Translations under genes and position numbers: made by a program | Shown: piece by piece, positions 9,228 to 19,713 of the stretch | How positions within the stretch are numbered: position 1 is the first letter of the stretch | How the letters are laid out: each line of letters opens with the position of its first letter | Notes under the pieces: model-generated | Database searches by the model: none | The model's input: the letters and a program-made list of their open reading frames with translations, nothing else | What the model was told of the DNA's origin: nothing | Assembly: GCA_937974565.1 (NCBI GenBank) | Contig: CALJWL010000029.1 | Span: forward strand, 1 to 64,000 | Length of the DNA stretch: 64,000 nucleotides | Reading direction: 5' to 3' | DNA from: an uncultured Arenicella sp. | Lineage (GTDB): Bacteria; Pseudomonadota; Gammaproteobacteria; Arenicellales; Arenicellaceae

Positions 9228-12200
9228 ATGCAAGATTTATTAAATCTTTTAAAGCAACCTGGTGTGGTAAATGATGATTTCGATTCAATTCGAGTCAGTA
9301 TTGCATCGCCGGAAAAAATTCGCTCATGGTCCTTCGGTGAAGTCAAAAAGCCGGAAACCATTAACTACCGTACATTCAAGCCCGAGCGAGACGGTTTGTT
9401 TTGCGCTAAGCTCTTTGGACCGATTTCAGACTACGAATGTTTGTGTGGTAAATACAAGCGTCTAAAGCACCGAGGTGTGATCTGCGAAAAGTGTGGCGTT
9501 GAAGTTACGCTGGCTAAAGTACGTCGTGAGCGCATGGGTCACATCGATTTGGCGTGCCCAGTGGCGCACATTTGGTTCCTGAAATCATTGCCATCGCGTT
9601 TGGGTTTGATGCTAGACATGACCGTTCGTGAAATCGAACGTGTGTTGTATTTTGAAGCTTATATCGTTATTGACCCAGGCATGACGCCATTAGAAGCTAA
9701 GACTCTAATGACCGAAGAAGCTTATCTCGATGCCGTTGAATCACACGGTGACGAGTTCAAAGCAGGCATGGGCGCAGAAGCGATCAAAGAGCTTTTAATT
9801 GATGTACGCATCGACAAAGAAGTGGATCGTCTGCGTGAAGAGCTAGGCGCCACGTCGTCTGAAACTAAGATTAAGAACATCACCAAGCGTTTAAAAGTAT
9901 TAGAAGCGTTCCAATCATCGGGTAACGACCCCAAATGGATGATTATGGAAGTGCTGCCGGTACTTCCGCCTGATCTACGCCCACTGGTAGCGCTGGACGG
10001 CGGCCGTTTTGCCACTTCTGATTTGAATGATTTATATCGTCGCGTTATCAACCGTAACAACCGCTTGCGCCGTCTATTAGACTTGAATGCGCCAGACATC
10101 ATCGTTCGTAACGAAAAGCGTATGTTGCAAGAATCGGTTGATGCCCTGTTGGATAATGGCCGTCGTGGTAAAGCGATTACTGGTGCCAATAAGCGCCAAT
10201 TGAAATCGCTTGCCGACATGATCAAGGGTAAGCAAGGCCGTTTCCGTCAGAACTTACTTGGTAAGCGTGTTGACTACTCTGGTCGTTCAGTGATCGTGGT
10301 GGGCCCAACGCTGAAACTACATCAATGTGGTTTGCCGAAGAAAATGGGCCTTGAGTTATTCAAGCCATTTATCTTTAATAAATTAGAATTGCGTGGCCTT
10401 GCTACCACGATTAAGCAAGCGAAAAAGTTAGTTGAAGCTGAGACTCCTGAAGTTTGGGACATCTTGGAAGAAGTAATTCGTGAACACCCAATCATGTTGA
10501 ACCGCGCGCCAACACTTCACCGCTTAGGCATTCAAGCGTTTGAGCCGGTATTAGTTGAAGGTAAAGCGATTCAATTACACCCGCTGGTTTGTACTCCATA
10601 CAACGCCGACTTTGACGGTGACCAAATGGCGGTACACGTGCCACTTTCAATTGAAGCTCAATTGGAAGCACGTACTTTGATGATGTCAACCAACAACATT
10701 TTGTCGCCCGCCAACGGTGAGCCAATCATCGTGCCATCGCAAGACATCGTGTTGGGCTTGTATTACATGACGCGAGAAATGATTAACGTGACGGGTGAAG
10801 GCAAAAACTTCGCTAACGTTGATGAAGTTCGCCGCGCCTATGATGCGAATCAAATTTCATTGCATGCAAAAATTAATGTGCGCATTCCTGAGACCCACAT
10901 TGATGAAGAAACCGGCGAACGCACTCACACTAATAACCGTCATCAAACCACCACGGGTCGCGCGTTGTTGTCTGAAATATTACCCGTTGGCATGCCATTT
11001 TCAGCCATCAACCAGAAGATGAAAAAGAAGACCATCTCTGAAACCATCAACTTGTGTTATCGCAGCGTTGGTATGAAAGAGACTGTTATCTTTGCTGACC
11101 AATTGATGTACACCGGTTTCCGCAATGCGGCTTTGGCCGGCATCTCGATTGGCGTTGACGATATGGTTGTGCCGGCTGAAAAGCATGACATTGTCGATGA
11201 AGCGGAAGCCGAAGTTAAACAAATTCAGGAGCAATTCTCAGGCGGTTTATTGACCGACGGTGAGCGATACAACAAAGTTGTTGATATCTGGACGCGCACT
11301 TCAGAAAACATCGCTAACAAGATGATGGATAACTTAGGCTCAGACACGGTTATCGATTCGGAAGGTGAAGAGCAAGAACAAGAGTCATTCAACTCGATTT
11401 ATATGATGGCCGACTCTGGCGCCCGTGGCTCTCACGCGCAAATTCGACAGTTGTCCGGCATGCGTGGTTTGATGGCCAAACCGGATGGTTCGATTATCGA
11501 GACACCCATTACAGCCAACTTTCGTGAAGGTTTAAATGTGTCTCACTACTTTATCTCGACTCACGGCGCACGTAAAGGTTTGGCTGATACGGCATTGAAA
11601 ACTGCAAACTCGGGTTATCTAACTCGTCGTTTGGTTGACGTATGTCAAGATTTGGTTGTTACCGAAGAAGACTGCGGAACTCAGAACGGTGTGATTCGTA
11701 AGGCTTTTGTACAGGGTGGTGACGTAGTAATACCATTGCGTGACCGTGTGTTAGGCCGAACAGTGGTGAAAGATGTTTACTCAAATATTGATGACTCGGT
11801 TGTGGTTCCGGCTGGTGAAATGGTCGATGAAAAGTACTTTGAAGCCATTGAAGCAAACAATATTGATGAGGTACTCGTACGTTCAGCTGTAACCTGTGAC
11901 ACTCGTTATGGTATTTGTTCAACCTGTTATGGGCGTGATTTAGCGCGTGGTCACATGGTTAACCGTGGTGAAGCGGTTGGTGTTATTGCCGCACAATCCA
12001 TTGGTGAGCCAGGCACTCAGTTGACCATGCGTACATTCCACATTGGTGGTGCAGCGACTGCCGGCGCGTCGGTGTCTAACATTGAAGTTAAGAACAACGG
12101 CTCTGTTAAGCTTGAAAACTTACGCTCGGTCATTAACTCCGATAAAAAACAAGTGGTCGTGGCTCGTTCTGGTGAACTGATCGTGCAAGATCAAAACGGT

Positions 12201-13484
12201 TCAGATCGTGAGCGCTATAAGTTGCCATACGGTGCCGTATTGCAAGTCAATGACGGCGATGAAGTGACGGCCGGTCAACAAGTAGCGACATGGGATGCAC
12301 ACACTCACCCAATTATTACTGAAGTTGAAGGTAAGGCTAAATTCTCAGATTTGACAGAAGGCCTAACGGTTAATAAACAGACTGACGAATTAACGGGCGT
12401 AACGTCCTACGTTGTTATTGACCCGGCCGAGCGTCGCGGCTCAGCTCGTGATCTCAAACCAACCATTGAGCTGGTTGACAGCAAGGGCAAGCCACTTACC
12501 TTGGCAGGCACTGATGTGCCAGCACGCTATACCATGATGGCTGGTGCGATTATTACAATCGACGACGGTCAGAAAGTAGGCGTTGGTGATGTGCTTGCTA
12601 GCATTCCTCAAGAGTCTTCTAAAAACCGCGATATCACGGGTGGTCTACCGCGTGTGGCAGAATTGTTCGAAGCTCGTAAGCCGAAAGACGCTGCCATTAT
12701 GGCAACCGCCTCTGGTGTTGTTAGCTTTGGTAAAGAAACCAAAGGTAAACAGCGCCTGGTGATTACCGATCAAAACGGCGAATCTGTTGAAACTCTTATC
12801 TTAAAAGGGCGCACCATTAACGTGTTTGAAGGTGAGTCGGTTGAGAAAGGTGAGGTTGTGGTTGACGGCGCGCCAGTAGCGGAAGACATTTTGGCACTTA
12901 AAGGCAAAGAGTCGTTAACCGACTACATTGTGGATGAAGTACAAGAGGTTTACCGGCTGCAGGGCGTAACGATCAACGATAAACACATTGAAGTGATTGT
13001 TCGACAGATGTTGCGGAAAGTGAAAATTACTGATCCAGGTCAAACCAAACTGTTGCCAGGTGAGCAAATCGAGCGTACTCGCTTCCTTGAAGAGAATGAG
13101 AACGCCGAAGCTAATGACATAATTCCAGCAAAAGCCGAACCTGTTTTACTTGGTATTACCAAAGCTTCGTTGACTACTGAGTCGTTTATTTCAGCGGCCT
13201 CATTCCAAGAAACCACGCGTGTTTTAACCGAGGCGTCTATCGCTGGTAAGGTCGATAGTTTGCGTGGCTTGAAAGAGAATGTGGTAGTTGGGCGCTTGAT
13301 TCCAGCAGGTACAGGCTTGGCTTACCATGAAGAACGCGTGCGACGTCGTCGTGATTCAGAAGCTAAAAAAGCCGAACTTGAAGCTTTAATGAGCCAAGAG
13401 TCCGCGGATGCCGCCGCGGCCTTTGACGCGTATGAGGATACGCCGGAAGAAGAACTGGCCGTATCTGGGAGTCATTCTGAATAG
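9228..13484 (+). CDS. rpoC: DNA-directed RNA polymerase subunit beta-prime
   Basis: This 1418-residue protein is similar in length to E. coli RpoC (1407). The N-terminal zinc site is [19 protein letters not shown]. The catalytic Mg-binding loop [12 protein letters not shown] is intact. A second zinc site is formed by CGTQ and [11 protein letters not shown]. The trigger-loop region [16 protein letters not shown] is present. It starts at an ATG with GAGGA nine bases upstream. A strong terminator follows the stop, so this is the last gene of the operon. The str genes (rpsL, rpsG, fusA) that often come next are absent. Confidence 0.99.
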   Translation: MQDLLNLLKQPGVVNDDFDSIRVSIASPEKIRSWSFGEVKKPETINYRTFKPERDGLFCAKLFGPISDYECLCGKYKRLKHRGVICEKCGVEVTLAKVRRERMGHIDLACPVAHIWFLKSLPSRLGLMLDMTVREIERVLYFEAYIVIDPGMTPLEAKTLMTEEAYLDAVESHGDEFKAGMGAEAIKELLIDVRIDKEVDRLREELGATSSETKIKNITKRLKVLEAFQSSGNDPKWMIMEVLPVLPPDLRPLVALDGGRFATSDLNDLYRRVINRNNRLRRLLDLNAPDIIVRNEKRMLQESVDALLDNGRRGKAITGANKRQLKSLADMIKGKQGRFRQNLLGKRVDYSGRSVIVVGPTLKLHQCGLPKKMGLELFKPFIFNKLELRGLATTIKQAKKLVEAETPEVWDILEEVIREHPIMLNRAPTLHRLGIQAFEPVLVEGKAIQLHPLVCTPYNADFDGDQMAVHVPLSIEAQLEARTLMMSTNNILSPANGEPIIVPSQDIVLGLYYMTREMINVTGEGKNFANVDEVRRAYDANQISLHAKINVRIPETHIDEETGERTHTNNRHQTTTGRALLSEILPVGMPFSAINQKMKKKTISETINLCYRSVGMKETVIFADQLMYTGFRNAALAGISIGVDDMVVPAEKHDIVDEAEAEVKQIQEQFSGGLLTDGERYNKVVDIWTRTSENIANKMMDNLGSDTVIDSEGEEQEQESFNSIYMMADSGARGSHAQIRQLSGMRGLMAKPDGSIIETPITANFREGLNVSHYFISTHGARKGLADTALKTANSGYLTRRLVDVCQDLVVTEEDCGTQNGVIRKAFVQGGDVVIPLRDRVLGRTVVKDVYSNIDDSVVVPAGEMVDEKYFEAIEANNIDEVLVRSAVTCDTRYGICSTCYGRDLARGHMVNRGEAVGVIAAQSIGEPGTQLTMRTFHIGGAATAGASVSNIEVKNNGSVKLENLRSVINSDKKQVVVARSGELIVQDQNGSDRERYKLPYGAVLQVNDGDEVTAGQQVATWDAHTHPIITEVEGKAKFSDLTEGLTVNKQTDELTGVTSYVVIDPAERRGSARDLKPTIELVDSKGKPLTLAGTDVPARYTMMAGAIITIDDGQKVGVGDVLASIPQESSKNRDITGGLPRVAELFEARKPKDAAIMATASGVVSFGKETKGKQRLVITDQNGESVETLILKGRTINVFEGESVEKGEVVVDGAPVAEDILALKGKESLTDYIVDEVQEVYRLQGVTINDKHIEVIVRQMLRKVKITDPGQTKLLPGEQIERTRFLEENENAEANDIIPAKAEPVLLGITKASLTTESFISAASFQETTRVLTEASIAGKVDSLRGLKENVVVGRLIPAGTGLAYHEERVRRRRDSEAKKAELEALMSQESADAAAAFDAYEDTPEEELAVSGSHSE

Positions 13485-13538
13485 TGTTTATAAGACGTTA
13501 TCTTAACGTTAGATAACTCTCTAATAAGCAATAGTGCG

Positions 13539-13573
13539 AGCCTCTGTCGAGTAAATTCGGCAGAGGCTTTTTT
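13539..13573 (+). terminator. Intrinsic terminator of rpoBC
   Basis: AGCCTCTGTCGA pairs with TCGGCAGAGGCT (one G-U pair) around a GTAAAT loop and runs straight into six T residues. This ends the ribosomal/RNA polymerase transcription unit about 55 bases after rpoC. Confidence 0.93.
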
Positions 13574-13677
13574 GTTCTTTAAGATTTGAATTGATTAGGC
13601 TATTATAATTTACCCCAACTATTTATTCGGCGAATGATGCTCCCCTACCTATTGAGCATTTTCTCCATTGACTCAAA

Positions 13678-14346
13678 ATGATGAAGCTCTTGTTTTTTGG
13701 CACGCTGCTGCTGTCTGCGTTTGGTTATGCGTATGGTAATGGTGCGTCTTTTGTTCCCAAAGTCGTGATAACGAGCAATAAAGATAAAGTGTCCCAGACC
13801 TTAAGGTCTGAGCGTGTTGATGAGCAATCAAAATCATCTATTTTAGCAGGATCCATAACAAATAATTACGCCACTTCTCCAAGTAAACCAAGACTAGTGC
13901 TGGATACATCCAAAGTAGAAGTCGAGTCAGATGGCTCTTATTCCCTAAAAACCTTTCAGTCAATTGATGTGTTGGCGGCGTTAAATTCTGGTATCGGCAC
14001 GGCGGTTAATTTTGAAATTCAGTTCGCTAAAAACTCATTAGTGTTAACCGCTGATGGTAAGCAGACGTTGGGGCTGATCGCGGATGCAATTAGCTATTTA
14101 AACTCAGATATTAGAATAGATTTGGAAATTCCTAAACACCCGGTCAAAGAAGAAGCATTCACAAAAGCAAGGGGCAATGAATTGCTTAGGCTTTTACACT
14201 CTCGGTATGGAGTTAAAAACCCAATTAAATTATTCATCACTCCATCTAACTCGAAGGCTGGGTTTTATTCGGCGAAAGGTCAGGATAAAGTCACTGATAT
14301 TAAGCGCATTACGATCCTGAATATGGGGAAGGTAAATAACAATTGA
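13678..14346 (+). CDS. Secreted OmpA-like domain protein
   Basis: This 222-residue protein has a signal peptide (MKLLFFGTLLLSAFGYAYG, cleavage near residue 20). The C-terminal half, from about residue 120, resembles a divergent OmpA/MotB peptidoglycan-binding domain: NFEIQFAKNSLVLTADGKQTL at the start, ARGNELLRLLHSRYGV in the middle and KRITILNMG at the end. The usual Asp and Arg that bind diaminopimelate are not obvious, so binding is uncertain. A perfect TATAAT lies at 13604-13609, but with a poor -35. The start could be either of two adjacent ATG codons. It appears to be a single-gene unit. Confidence 0.6.
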   Translation: MMKLLFFGTLLLSAFGYAYGNGASFVPKVVITSNKDKVSQTLRSERVDEQSKSSILAGSITNNYATSPSKPRLVLDTSKVEVESDGSYSLKTFQSIDVLAALNSGIGTAVNFEIQFAKNSLVLTADGKQTLGLIADAISYLNSDIRIDLEIPKHPVKEEAFTKARGNELLRLLHSRYGVKNPIKLFITPSNSKAGFYSAKGQDKVTDIKRITILNMGKVNNN

Positions 14347-14564
14347 GCTTGTTCTTATTCAAATACGATGCTCATAGTGGGAAAACTATGGCTGTAGGAG
14401 GGACAGTCGAGATTCATTAGGTAAAGACAAAGGGAGTTTGTAAGGTGTATAGTCGCAGAAAGGGCCTGCAGCTGCCGCTCATGGCTGAAGCTGATTTCAG
14501 TAAGAGTTAAGACAGATGCTGAACCCAGCGAACACTCTACGACTGTTGAAAACAGTGAGGAATC

Positions 14565-15788
14565 ATGGCGAAGCAAAAATTTGATGTTTTGGTACTCGGA
14601 GCAACCGGCTTTACAGGGAAATGGGTGGCTAAGCACTTATACGATCACTACGCAGACACTAAACTCCGGTGGGGTTTAGCGGGTAGAAGCGAAGGAAAAT
14701 TAACGCAGGTACGTGAGTTTTTAGGCGATGACAACAATCTTATTGAGTCCATTATCGTCGATAGCAATGATGAGACTGCATTGAGTGCTATGGTACTGCA
14801 GACTAAAGTAGTGATTACAACCGTTGGACCATACGCCTATTATGGCTCCTTGCTGGTAAGGCTTTGTGCTGAAGCGGGCACGCATTACGTTGACCTGACC
14901 GGCGAAGTACCTTGGATGAGAGAGATGATCGATGCGCACCATATTACCGCAGAACAAAGTGGCGCTAAGATCGTACACAGCTGTGGTTTTGACTCTATTC
15001 CATCGGACATGGGAGTGTATTTCATGCAACAACAAGCGCTTGAAACATACGCAAAACCAATGAGAAATATACGTTTTTCGTTGACTAAAGCAAAGGGTGG
15101 CATCAGTGGCGGTACATTTGCCAGCATGATCAATATTGTAAAACAAGCGGTTAGAGATAAGCGCGTTAGGAAAGTATTATTTAATCCATATTCCTTAAAT
15201 CCAGACCCCAGCTTTAAAGGTCGTGACAAACGCGACCAACAAGGAGTTGTTTACTCTAAGGAGCTTGGAAAATGGACTGCGCCGTTTTTGATGGCTGGGG
15301 TTAATACTCGTATTGTTCGGCGCTCTAATGCGTTGATGGGTTTTGCTTATGGTCAAGACTTCAGTTATACAGAGACCATGCCAACGGGCTCAGGTGCGTC
15401 AGGCTATTTGATGGCCAAGGCCATTTCGTCAGCGGTAAAATCCATTGCATTTATGAGTATCACCGCACTGGGGAGAACCGTATTGGGTGTCTTTCTCCCT
15501 TCTCAAGGGGAAGGGCCGAACGTCGACCCTGAATCCCCAGGGTTCTATGCAATACAATTTAATGGCGAAACCGCACTGAATGAACGTATGGTTGTCACCG
15601 TAGATGGAGATGCTGACCCTGGTTACGGTTCTACGTCAAAAATGCTGGCTGAGGCTGGGGTTTGTTTAGCCTTAGACCGTTCACGCGTAAAGGGCGGTTT
15701 TTGGACGCCATCATCGGCTATGGGTGACGCCTTGTTAGCGCGTCTTGAGGAAAAAGCCGGATTAACATTCAAGGTGAGCAGGCGTTAG
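14565..15788 (+). CDS. Saccharopine dehydrogenase-like oxidoreductase (trans-acting enoyl reductase type)
   Basis: This 407-residue protein begins with a Rossmann nucleotide-binding motif, VLVLGATGFTGKWVAKHL, and continues with LRWGLAGRSEGKL. Also visible are VGPYAYYGSLLVRLCAEAGT and HYVDLTGEVPWMREMI. This pattern is typical of the SCCPDH/trans-acting enoyl reductase family, which includes mycobacterial lipid-synthesis reductases and eukaryotic SCCPDH. The true substrate in Proteobacteria is unknown. The ATG at 14565 has GAGG six bases upstream. No partner polyketide or lipid gene is adjacent, so a role in lipid metabolism is only an inference. Confidence 0.75.
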   Translation: MAKQKFDVLVLGATGFTGKWVAKHLYDHYADTKLRWGLAGRSEGKLTQVREFLGDDNNLIESIIVDSNDETALSAMVLQTKVVITTVGPYAYYGSLLVRLCAEAGTHYVDLTGEVPWMREMIDAHHITAEQSGAKIVHSCGFDSIPSDMGVYFMQQQALETYAKPMRNIRFSLTKAKGGISGGTFASMINIVKQAVRDKRVRKVLFNPYSLNPDPSFKGRDKRDQQGVVYSKELGKWTAPFLMAGVNTRIVRRSNALMGFAYGQDFSYTETMPTGSGASGYLMAKAISSAVKSIAFMSITALGRTVLGVFLPSQGEGPNVDPESPGFYAIQFNGETALNERMVVTVDGDADPGYGSTSKMLAEAGVCLALDRSRVKGGFWTPSSAMGDALLARLEEKAGLTFKVSRR

Positions 15789-15947
15789 CCAGTGTATTTT
15801 AAACACTTTTTCGACGTGTGGGTATCAATAAACATTGAAGGATCGTTAAATATAGCAGTACTTTATAGAACCTTTTGAGGCTCTCGTTATACTTATTATG
15901 TGAAGTAAAGAAATAGGATATAGGCTTGGGGGAGCCGTTAAATCATT

Positions 15948-18900
15948 ATGAAGAGTAACTTATTTGATCGACTCATGCGTTTGGTGCTGCTGGTTCTGGT
16001 GTCGCTGGTAAGCATGAATGCAAAAGCTCAACGCTTTTCCACTATTGAAGTTGGAGAGGCAACATTACCGGCGTTTACCACGGCTTCGGCAACCACACTC
16101 ACGCCATTCACGCGTATTACATTTGATGCGGCATTTGCCTCAGGTGTTATACCGAATGTGTTTCCGATGACCCCAGAGTTTGGGGCCGGCGCGGATGACG
16201 ACCCTTGTTTAATCCGCATTCGAAATGTTGATAACACTGGCTTTGATGCTGTGTGTTTTGAATCACGAGACGAAGACAGAAACAGTCCAGGAACTACTTT
16301 TGAATATATAGCGATTGTGCCTGGAACAACTGATATTCCAACAACCAGTGGAGGCAACGTTCGATTTGAATCGCAGTGTGTGTTTTTGAATAGGCAGACC
16401 AGCCCGGCCCCTAATTGTAATAACTGTGATACTTCGTCAGGCATAGCCGTGGGCAATCAACGGGTTAATTTTGTTAACACCTTCAATAATATCCCCGCCC
16501 TGTTAACCCACCTGACTACAACGAATAATACACTTAGCGGAAGCTCAACCACGCCTGGCGGGGAACCTGAATTTTTAGAATCGGCCACTACCAGCCTCGA
16601 TATTACAGGTTTTAATGCGGGCATTGATCGTTTGGAAGCGGGTAATGGCGTGCTTAACAATGGCGAAACCATGTGTTATTTGGCTGTTGAACGATCAGGC
16701 TGTCAAACGCTTGATTTAACTGGACTTAACGATAATATCGCCTCAGTTAATTTCGATGCGGTGTTTGGTGAAAATGTTGATGGCCACGATAACGGTGCCA
16801 CTTCTGGAGAAGGCGCTAGCTTTTCAGACCAGTGTTTCACCAGTACACCGGTTGGTGTTGCCGATATGCGTACGCGGCGCGGTAATAACGGTGGGTTTGT
16901 TCGTCGGGCAAGTATTAATGCCAATGAAATCATCCTCACTATTGACGAAGACCGCACCAGCAATAGCGAGCGTTCTCATATTGATGAAATGGTGTCAGTC
17001 TTAGCGTTTAGTCAAACGTTCACCACACCAGTTACGTTAAGTCGTGTCAGAGTAAATCAGTTGGGTAGAAATTTACGCGTTGATTGGCAAACCAGTGCTG
17101 AGTCGCTGCACTTAGGGTTTCATCTGTGGGGTGAAGTCAATGATGGATGGGTTCAGTTAAACCGAAAAATTATCCCGGGCAAGGGCATGAATACCGACAG
17201 TAAAAGTGAGTATTCACATCGACTTCGGCTGACCCGTGAGCAGTTTAATCAAATTCAACGTTTTGGCATTTCCAGTGTTGATACAACAGGCTATGAAGAG
17301 TTTTATGGACCTTTTGAGGCTGGGCAAGAGTACGGTGCCGAGAGTACCACTGAAGCCATAGATTGGTCGGCCACTCGAGCTATGTTCGAACGTAGGATGC
17401 AAGCAAATGGGTTTGTGAAAGTCAGAGGGAAATGGCGCAAACATTCGTCGCGTTTACAGCGCAGGCTCGAACGGCGAGAGGCGCGATTACGTTCTAATAC
17501 TGTAGAGCTTACCTTTGACGGAGTTGGGGTTAGAAAAGTCCCAGTGAAAGCATTGTTGAGTGTGTTTCCTCATTGGAGTGGTAGGCCATTGTCTTCCCTT
17601 GCCGTGACACTGAATGATCAATCCGTTGCGCGTCATCTTGTTAGTCATGATCGACGTTTGTCTTCTGACGACGTACTGTTTCTGAACGTGGTTTCACCTC
17701 AAGGTCAAGACGCACTCTACATTGATCGGAATCGTTATCGAATTGTATTGGATTCCAGCAAAGCGCTTGATGCCCCCATATTTGATGGTCGTGATGTCGA
17801 AGGCAAAAATTTAGTTTCGTATGCATTTAATGAGGTCGTATTAACCGAAGATAAACGTTATTCCGCTGCAATCACCAGTGGTGACCCTTGGTACGATGCC
17901 GAGTTATTTGCCATCAATAATGCTGTTGAAGTGAATTATATGGCCGATATTGATGTCCCCATGCTTGAGAAACAAGCGGGTGAATTAGAGGTGTCGATTT
18001 TTGGTAGTATTGATCTGCCTGACCCCGTAGACGATCACCACGTGTTGATCAAGGTTAACGGTGAGGTCGTTGGCGACATTCGCTTTGACGGATTAACCGA
18101 GTACCGCACTGCAATCAACTTACGCCCCGGCTTGTTGGTTGAGGGTCAAAACCGAGTGGCGGTGAGTGTGCCGGGTGACACGGGGCTATTGGCGGATCTT
18201 GTGTTGGTTGATCGTTTGGTATTAAAAGTACCAACACATTTGAACTCTCAGAACGCAGTCGATTTCGAGGCACAACCGCACGTGCAGGGCTATAATCTGG
18301 TAAGCCCTCATTCTTTAGGCGCTCCGAAAACAGTGTTTGCACACAGTCAAACGGGTGGTTTTGTCGTGATTAATTCGGTCGAAGACGACACAGGCCACCG
18401 TTTTAGTGCCATGCCGTTTAGCCAAAGCGAGAATAACCCTGATGTCTTAAGGTATTCAATAGTAGACACAGAGACAGTGTCAGTCATGGCCTCCGTCGAA
18501 GCGGTAACCACACAAGTGCTGCATGAAACGGCAGCTAACTTACTGATTGTCGCGCACCCGAACTTTATAAGTGATGCCTTAAATGAGTATGCGGAGTTTA
18601 AGCGCAGTGAAGGGTACTCGGTGCAAATCGTCAGTTGGTTAGACTTGGTTGAATCTTACGGGTTTGGCAATAATACGCCGAATGCGCTCAACCGTTTTTT
18701 GCAGCGCGCCAAAGAAGTTTCTCAAATCGAGAATGTATTAATCGTTGGCGGGCACACCTACGATTATTTAGACACGCTAGGCACGGGGGTGGTTAATTTT
18801 ATTCCAACTCATTATCGACGAGTTGGAATATTCGAATTCGCGCCAACTGACAATGTGTTTGCTGACTTGGATGGGGATAATCTCCCAGAATTGGCCGTTG

Positions 18901-19595
18901 GTCGTTGGCCGGTGAGGAGTCAACAAGATTTAATTACAATTATCAATAAGAGTAAGGCCTGGCAGCAAAAGCGTCAAAGTACGAATCAGCAAGCCGCTCT
19001 GTTGATTGCCCAGCCTGATGACGGTCGTAATCTCAGGTTTGATGAATCACTGGAGGGGCGAGTGACAGCACCGTTGCGGGCACTGGCGCAATTTGGTGAC
19101 CCAACTCGTGTGTATTTACAAGATTTACAGACCGACGGATTTTCATCGCCGGTTCAGCGTGCAAGAGCCATGATATCAGAGGCGATTAACTCAGGCACAG
19201 ACCTGGTTAGTTTTGCTGGTCACGCAAGCACATCAGGCTGGGGCTTTCAGGGTGTGGTGAATACGCAGCTGATTAAAAATTTGGAAAACCATAACAACCC
19301 TACGATGGTGATGCCGCTGGCGTGTTACACGACTAACTATCAAAGTTTAAGCGTCAACACATTAGCTCATCAGTGGCTGTTTGCCGGTTCGCAAGGAGCG
19401 GTTGCTGTTCATGGTGCGGCCATGTTGGGTGAGTATCGAGAAAACGGTATCTTTGCCGAGCGTTTTCTTAATAAGTCTCAAGAGTTTAACACCTTGGGCA
19501 CCGCCATCCGCGAGGCCAAACGGCAAATGACGGGTGTCAATCAAATGCTTCACAACTGGGCATTACTCGGTGATCCAACGTTGTTATTGAACTAG
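15948..19595 (+). CDS. Secreted C25-family (gingipain-like) cysteine peptidase
   Basis: This 1215-residue protein has a signal peptide (hydrophobic residues 9-23, cut near residue 27). Residues 28-350 are rich in beta-prone, Cys-containing sequence of unknown fold. The region from about residue 870 matches the Peptidase_C25 core: NLLIVAHPNFI, VLIVGGHTYDYLD, FADLDGDNLPELAVGRWPVR. The likely catalytic His is in SFAGHAST (His1092), and the catalytic Cys is in PLACYTTNY (Cys1126). The protein ends in NWALLGDPTLLLN, the usual end of the catalytic domain, so there is no type IX secretion C-terminal domain. Export through Sec and perhaps the type II system is inferred. It stands alone, with no Por genes beside it. 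Confidence 0.8.
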   Translation: MKSNLFDRLMRLVLLVLVSLVSMNAKAQRFSTIEVGEATLPAFTTASATTLTPFTRITFDAAFASGVIPNVFPMTPEFGAGADDDPCLIRIRNVDNTGFDAVCFESRDEDRNSPGTTFEYIAIVPGTTDIPTTSGGNVRFESQCVFLNRQTSPAPNCNNCDTSSGIAVGNQRVNFVNTFNNIPALLTHLTTTNNTLSGSSTTPGGEPEFLESATTSLDITGFNAGIDRLEAGNGVLNNGETMCYLAVERSGCQTLDLTGLNDNIASVNFDAVFGENVDGHDNGATSGEGASFSDQCFTSTPVGVADMRTRRGNNGGFVRRASINANEIILTIDEDRTSNSERSHIDEMVSVLAFSQTFTTPVTLSRVRVNQLGRNLRVDWQTSAESLHLGFHLWGEVNDGWVQLNRKIIPGKGMNTDSKSEYSHRLRLTREQFNQIQRFGISSVDTTGYEEFYGPFEAGQEYGAESTTEAIDWSATRAMFERRMQANGFVKVRGKWRKHSSRLQRRLERREARLRSNTVELTFDGVGVRKVPVKALLSVFPHWSGRPLSSLAVTLNDQSVARHLVSHDRRLSSDDVLFLNVVSPQGQDALYIDRNRYRIVLDSSKALDAPIFDGRDVEGKNLVSYAFNEVVLTEDKRYSAAITSGDPWYDAELFAINNAVEVNYMADIDVPMLEKQAGELEVSIFGSIDLPDPVDDHHVLIKVNGEVVGDIRFDGLTEYRTAINLRPGLLVEGQNRVAVSVPGDTGLLADLVLVDRLVLKVPTHLNSQNAVDFEAQPHVQGYNLVSPHSLGAPKTVFAHSQTGGFVVINSVEDDTGHRFSAMPFSQSENNPDVLRYSIVDTETVSVMASVEAVTTQVLHETAANLLIVAHPNFISDALNEYAEFKRSEGYSVQIVSWLDLVESYGFGNNTPNALNRFLQRAKEVSQIENVLIVGGHTYDYLDTLGTGVVNFIPTHYRRVGIFEFAPTDNVFADLDGDNLPELAVGRWPVRSQQDLITIINKSKAWQQKRQSTNQQAALLIAQPDDGRNLRFDESLEGRVTAPLRALAQFGDPTRVYLQDLQTDGFSSPVQRARAMISEAINSGTDLVSFAGHASTSGWGFQGVVNTQLIKNLENHNNPTMVMPLACYTTNYQSLSVNTLAHQWLFAGSQGAVAVHGAAMLGEYRENGIFAERFLNKSQEFNTLGTAIREAKRQMTGVNQMLHNWALLGDPTLLLN

Positions 19596-19713
19596 CTAAC
19601 TTCTGGTTGTTCAACGGTATAGGTTCTTGAAAGAAACGAGTTAAGGTGGCGCTCTTACGGTTTAGAATCAACGCCATTATTAAGGTTGAATAACCGTTTA
19701 CTGCGTAGAAAAA

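Noticed and set aside
9722-10225. 167-codon open frame on the minus strand within rpoC
   Set aside because: It lies fully inside rpoC and its Ser/Arg-rich translation has no family-like features.
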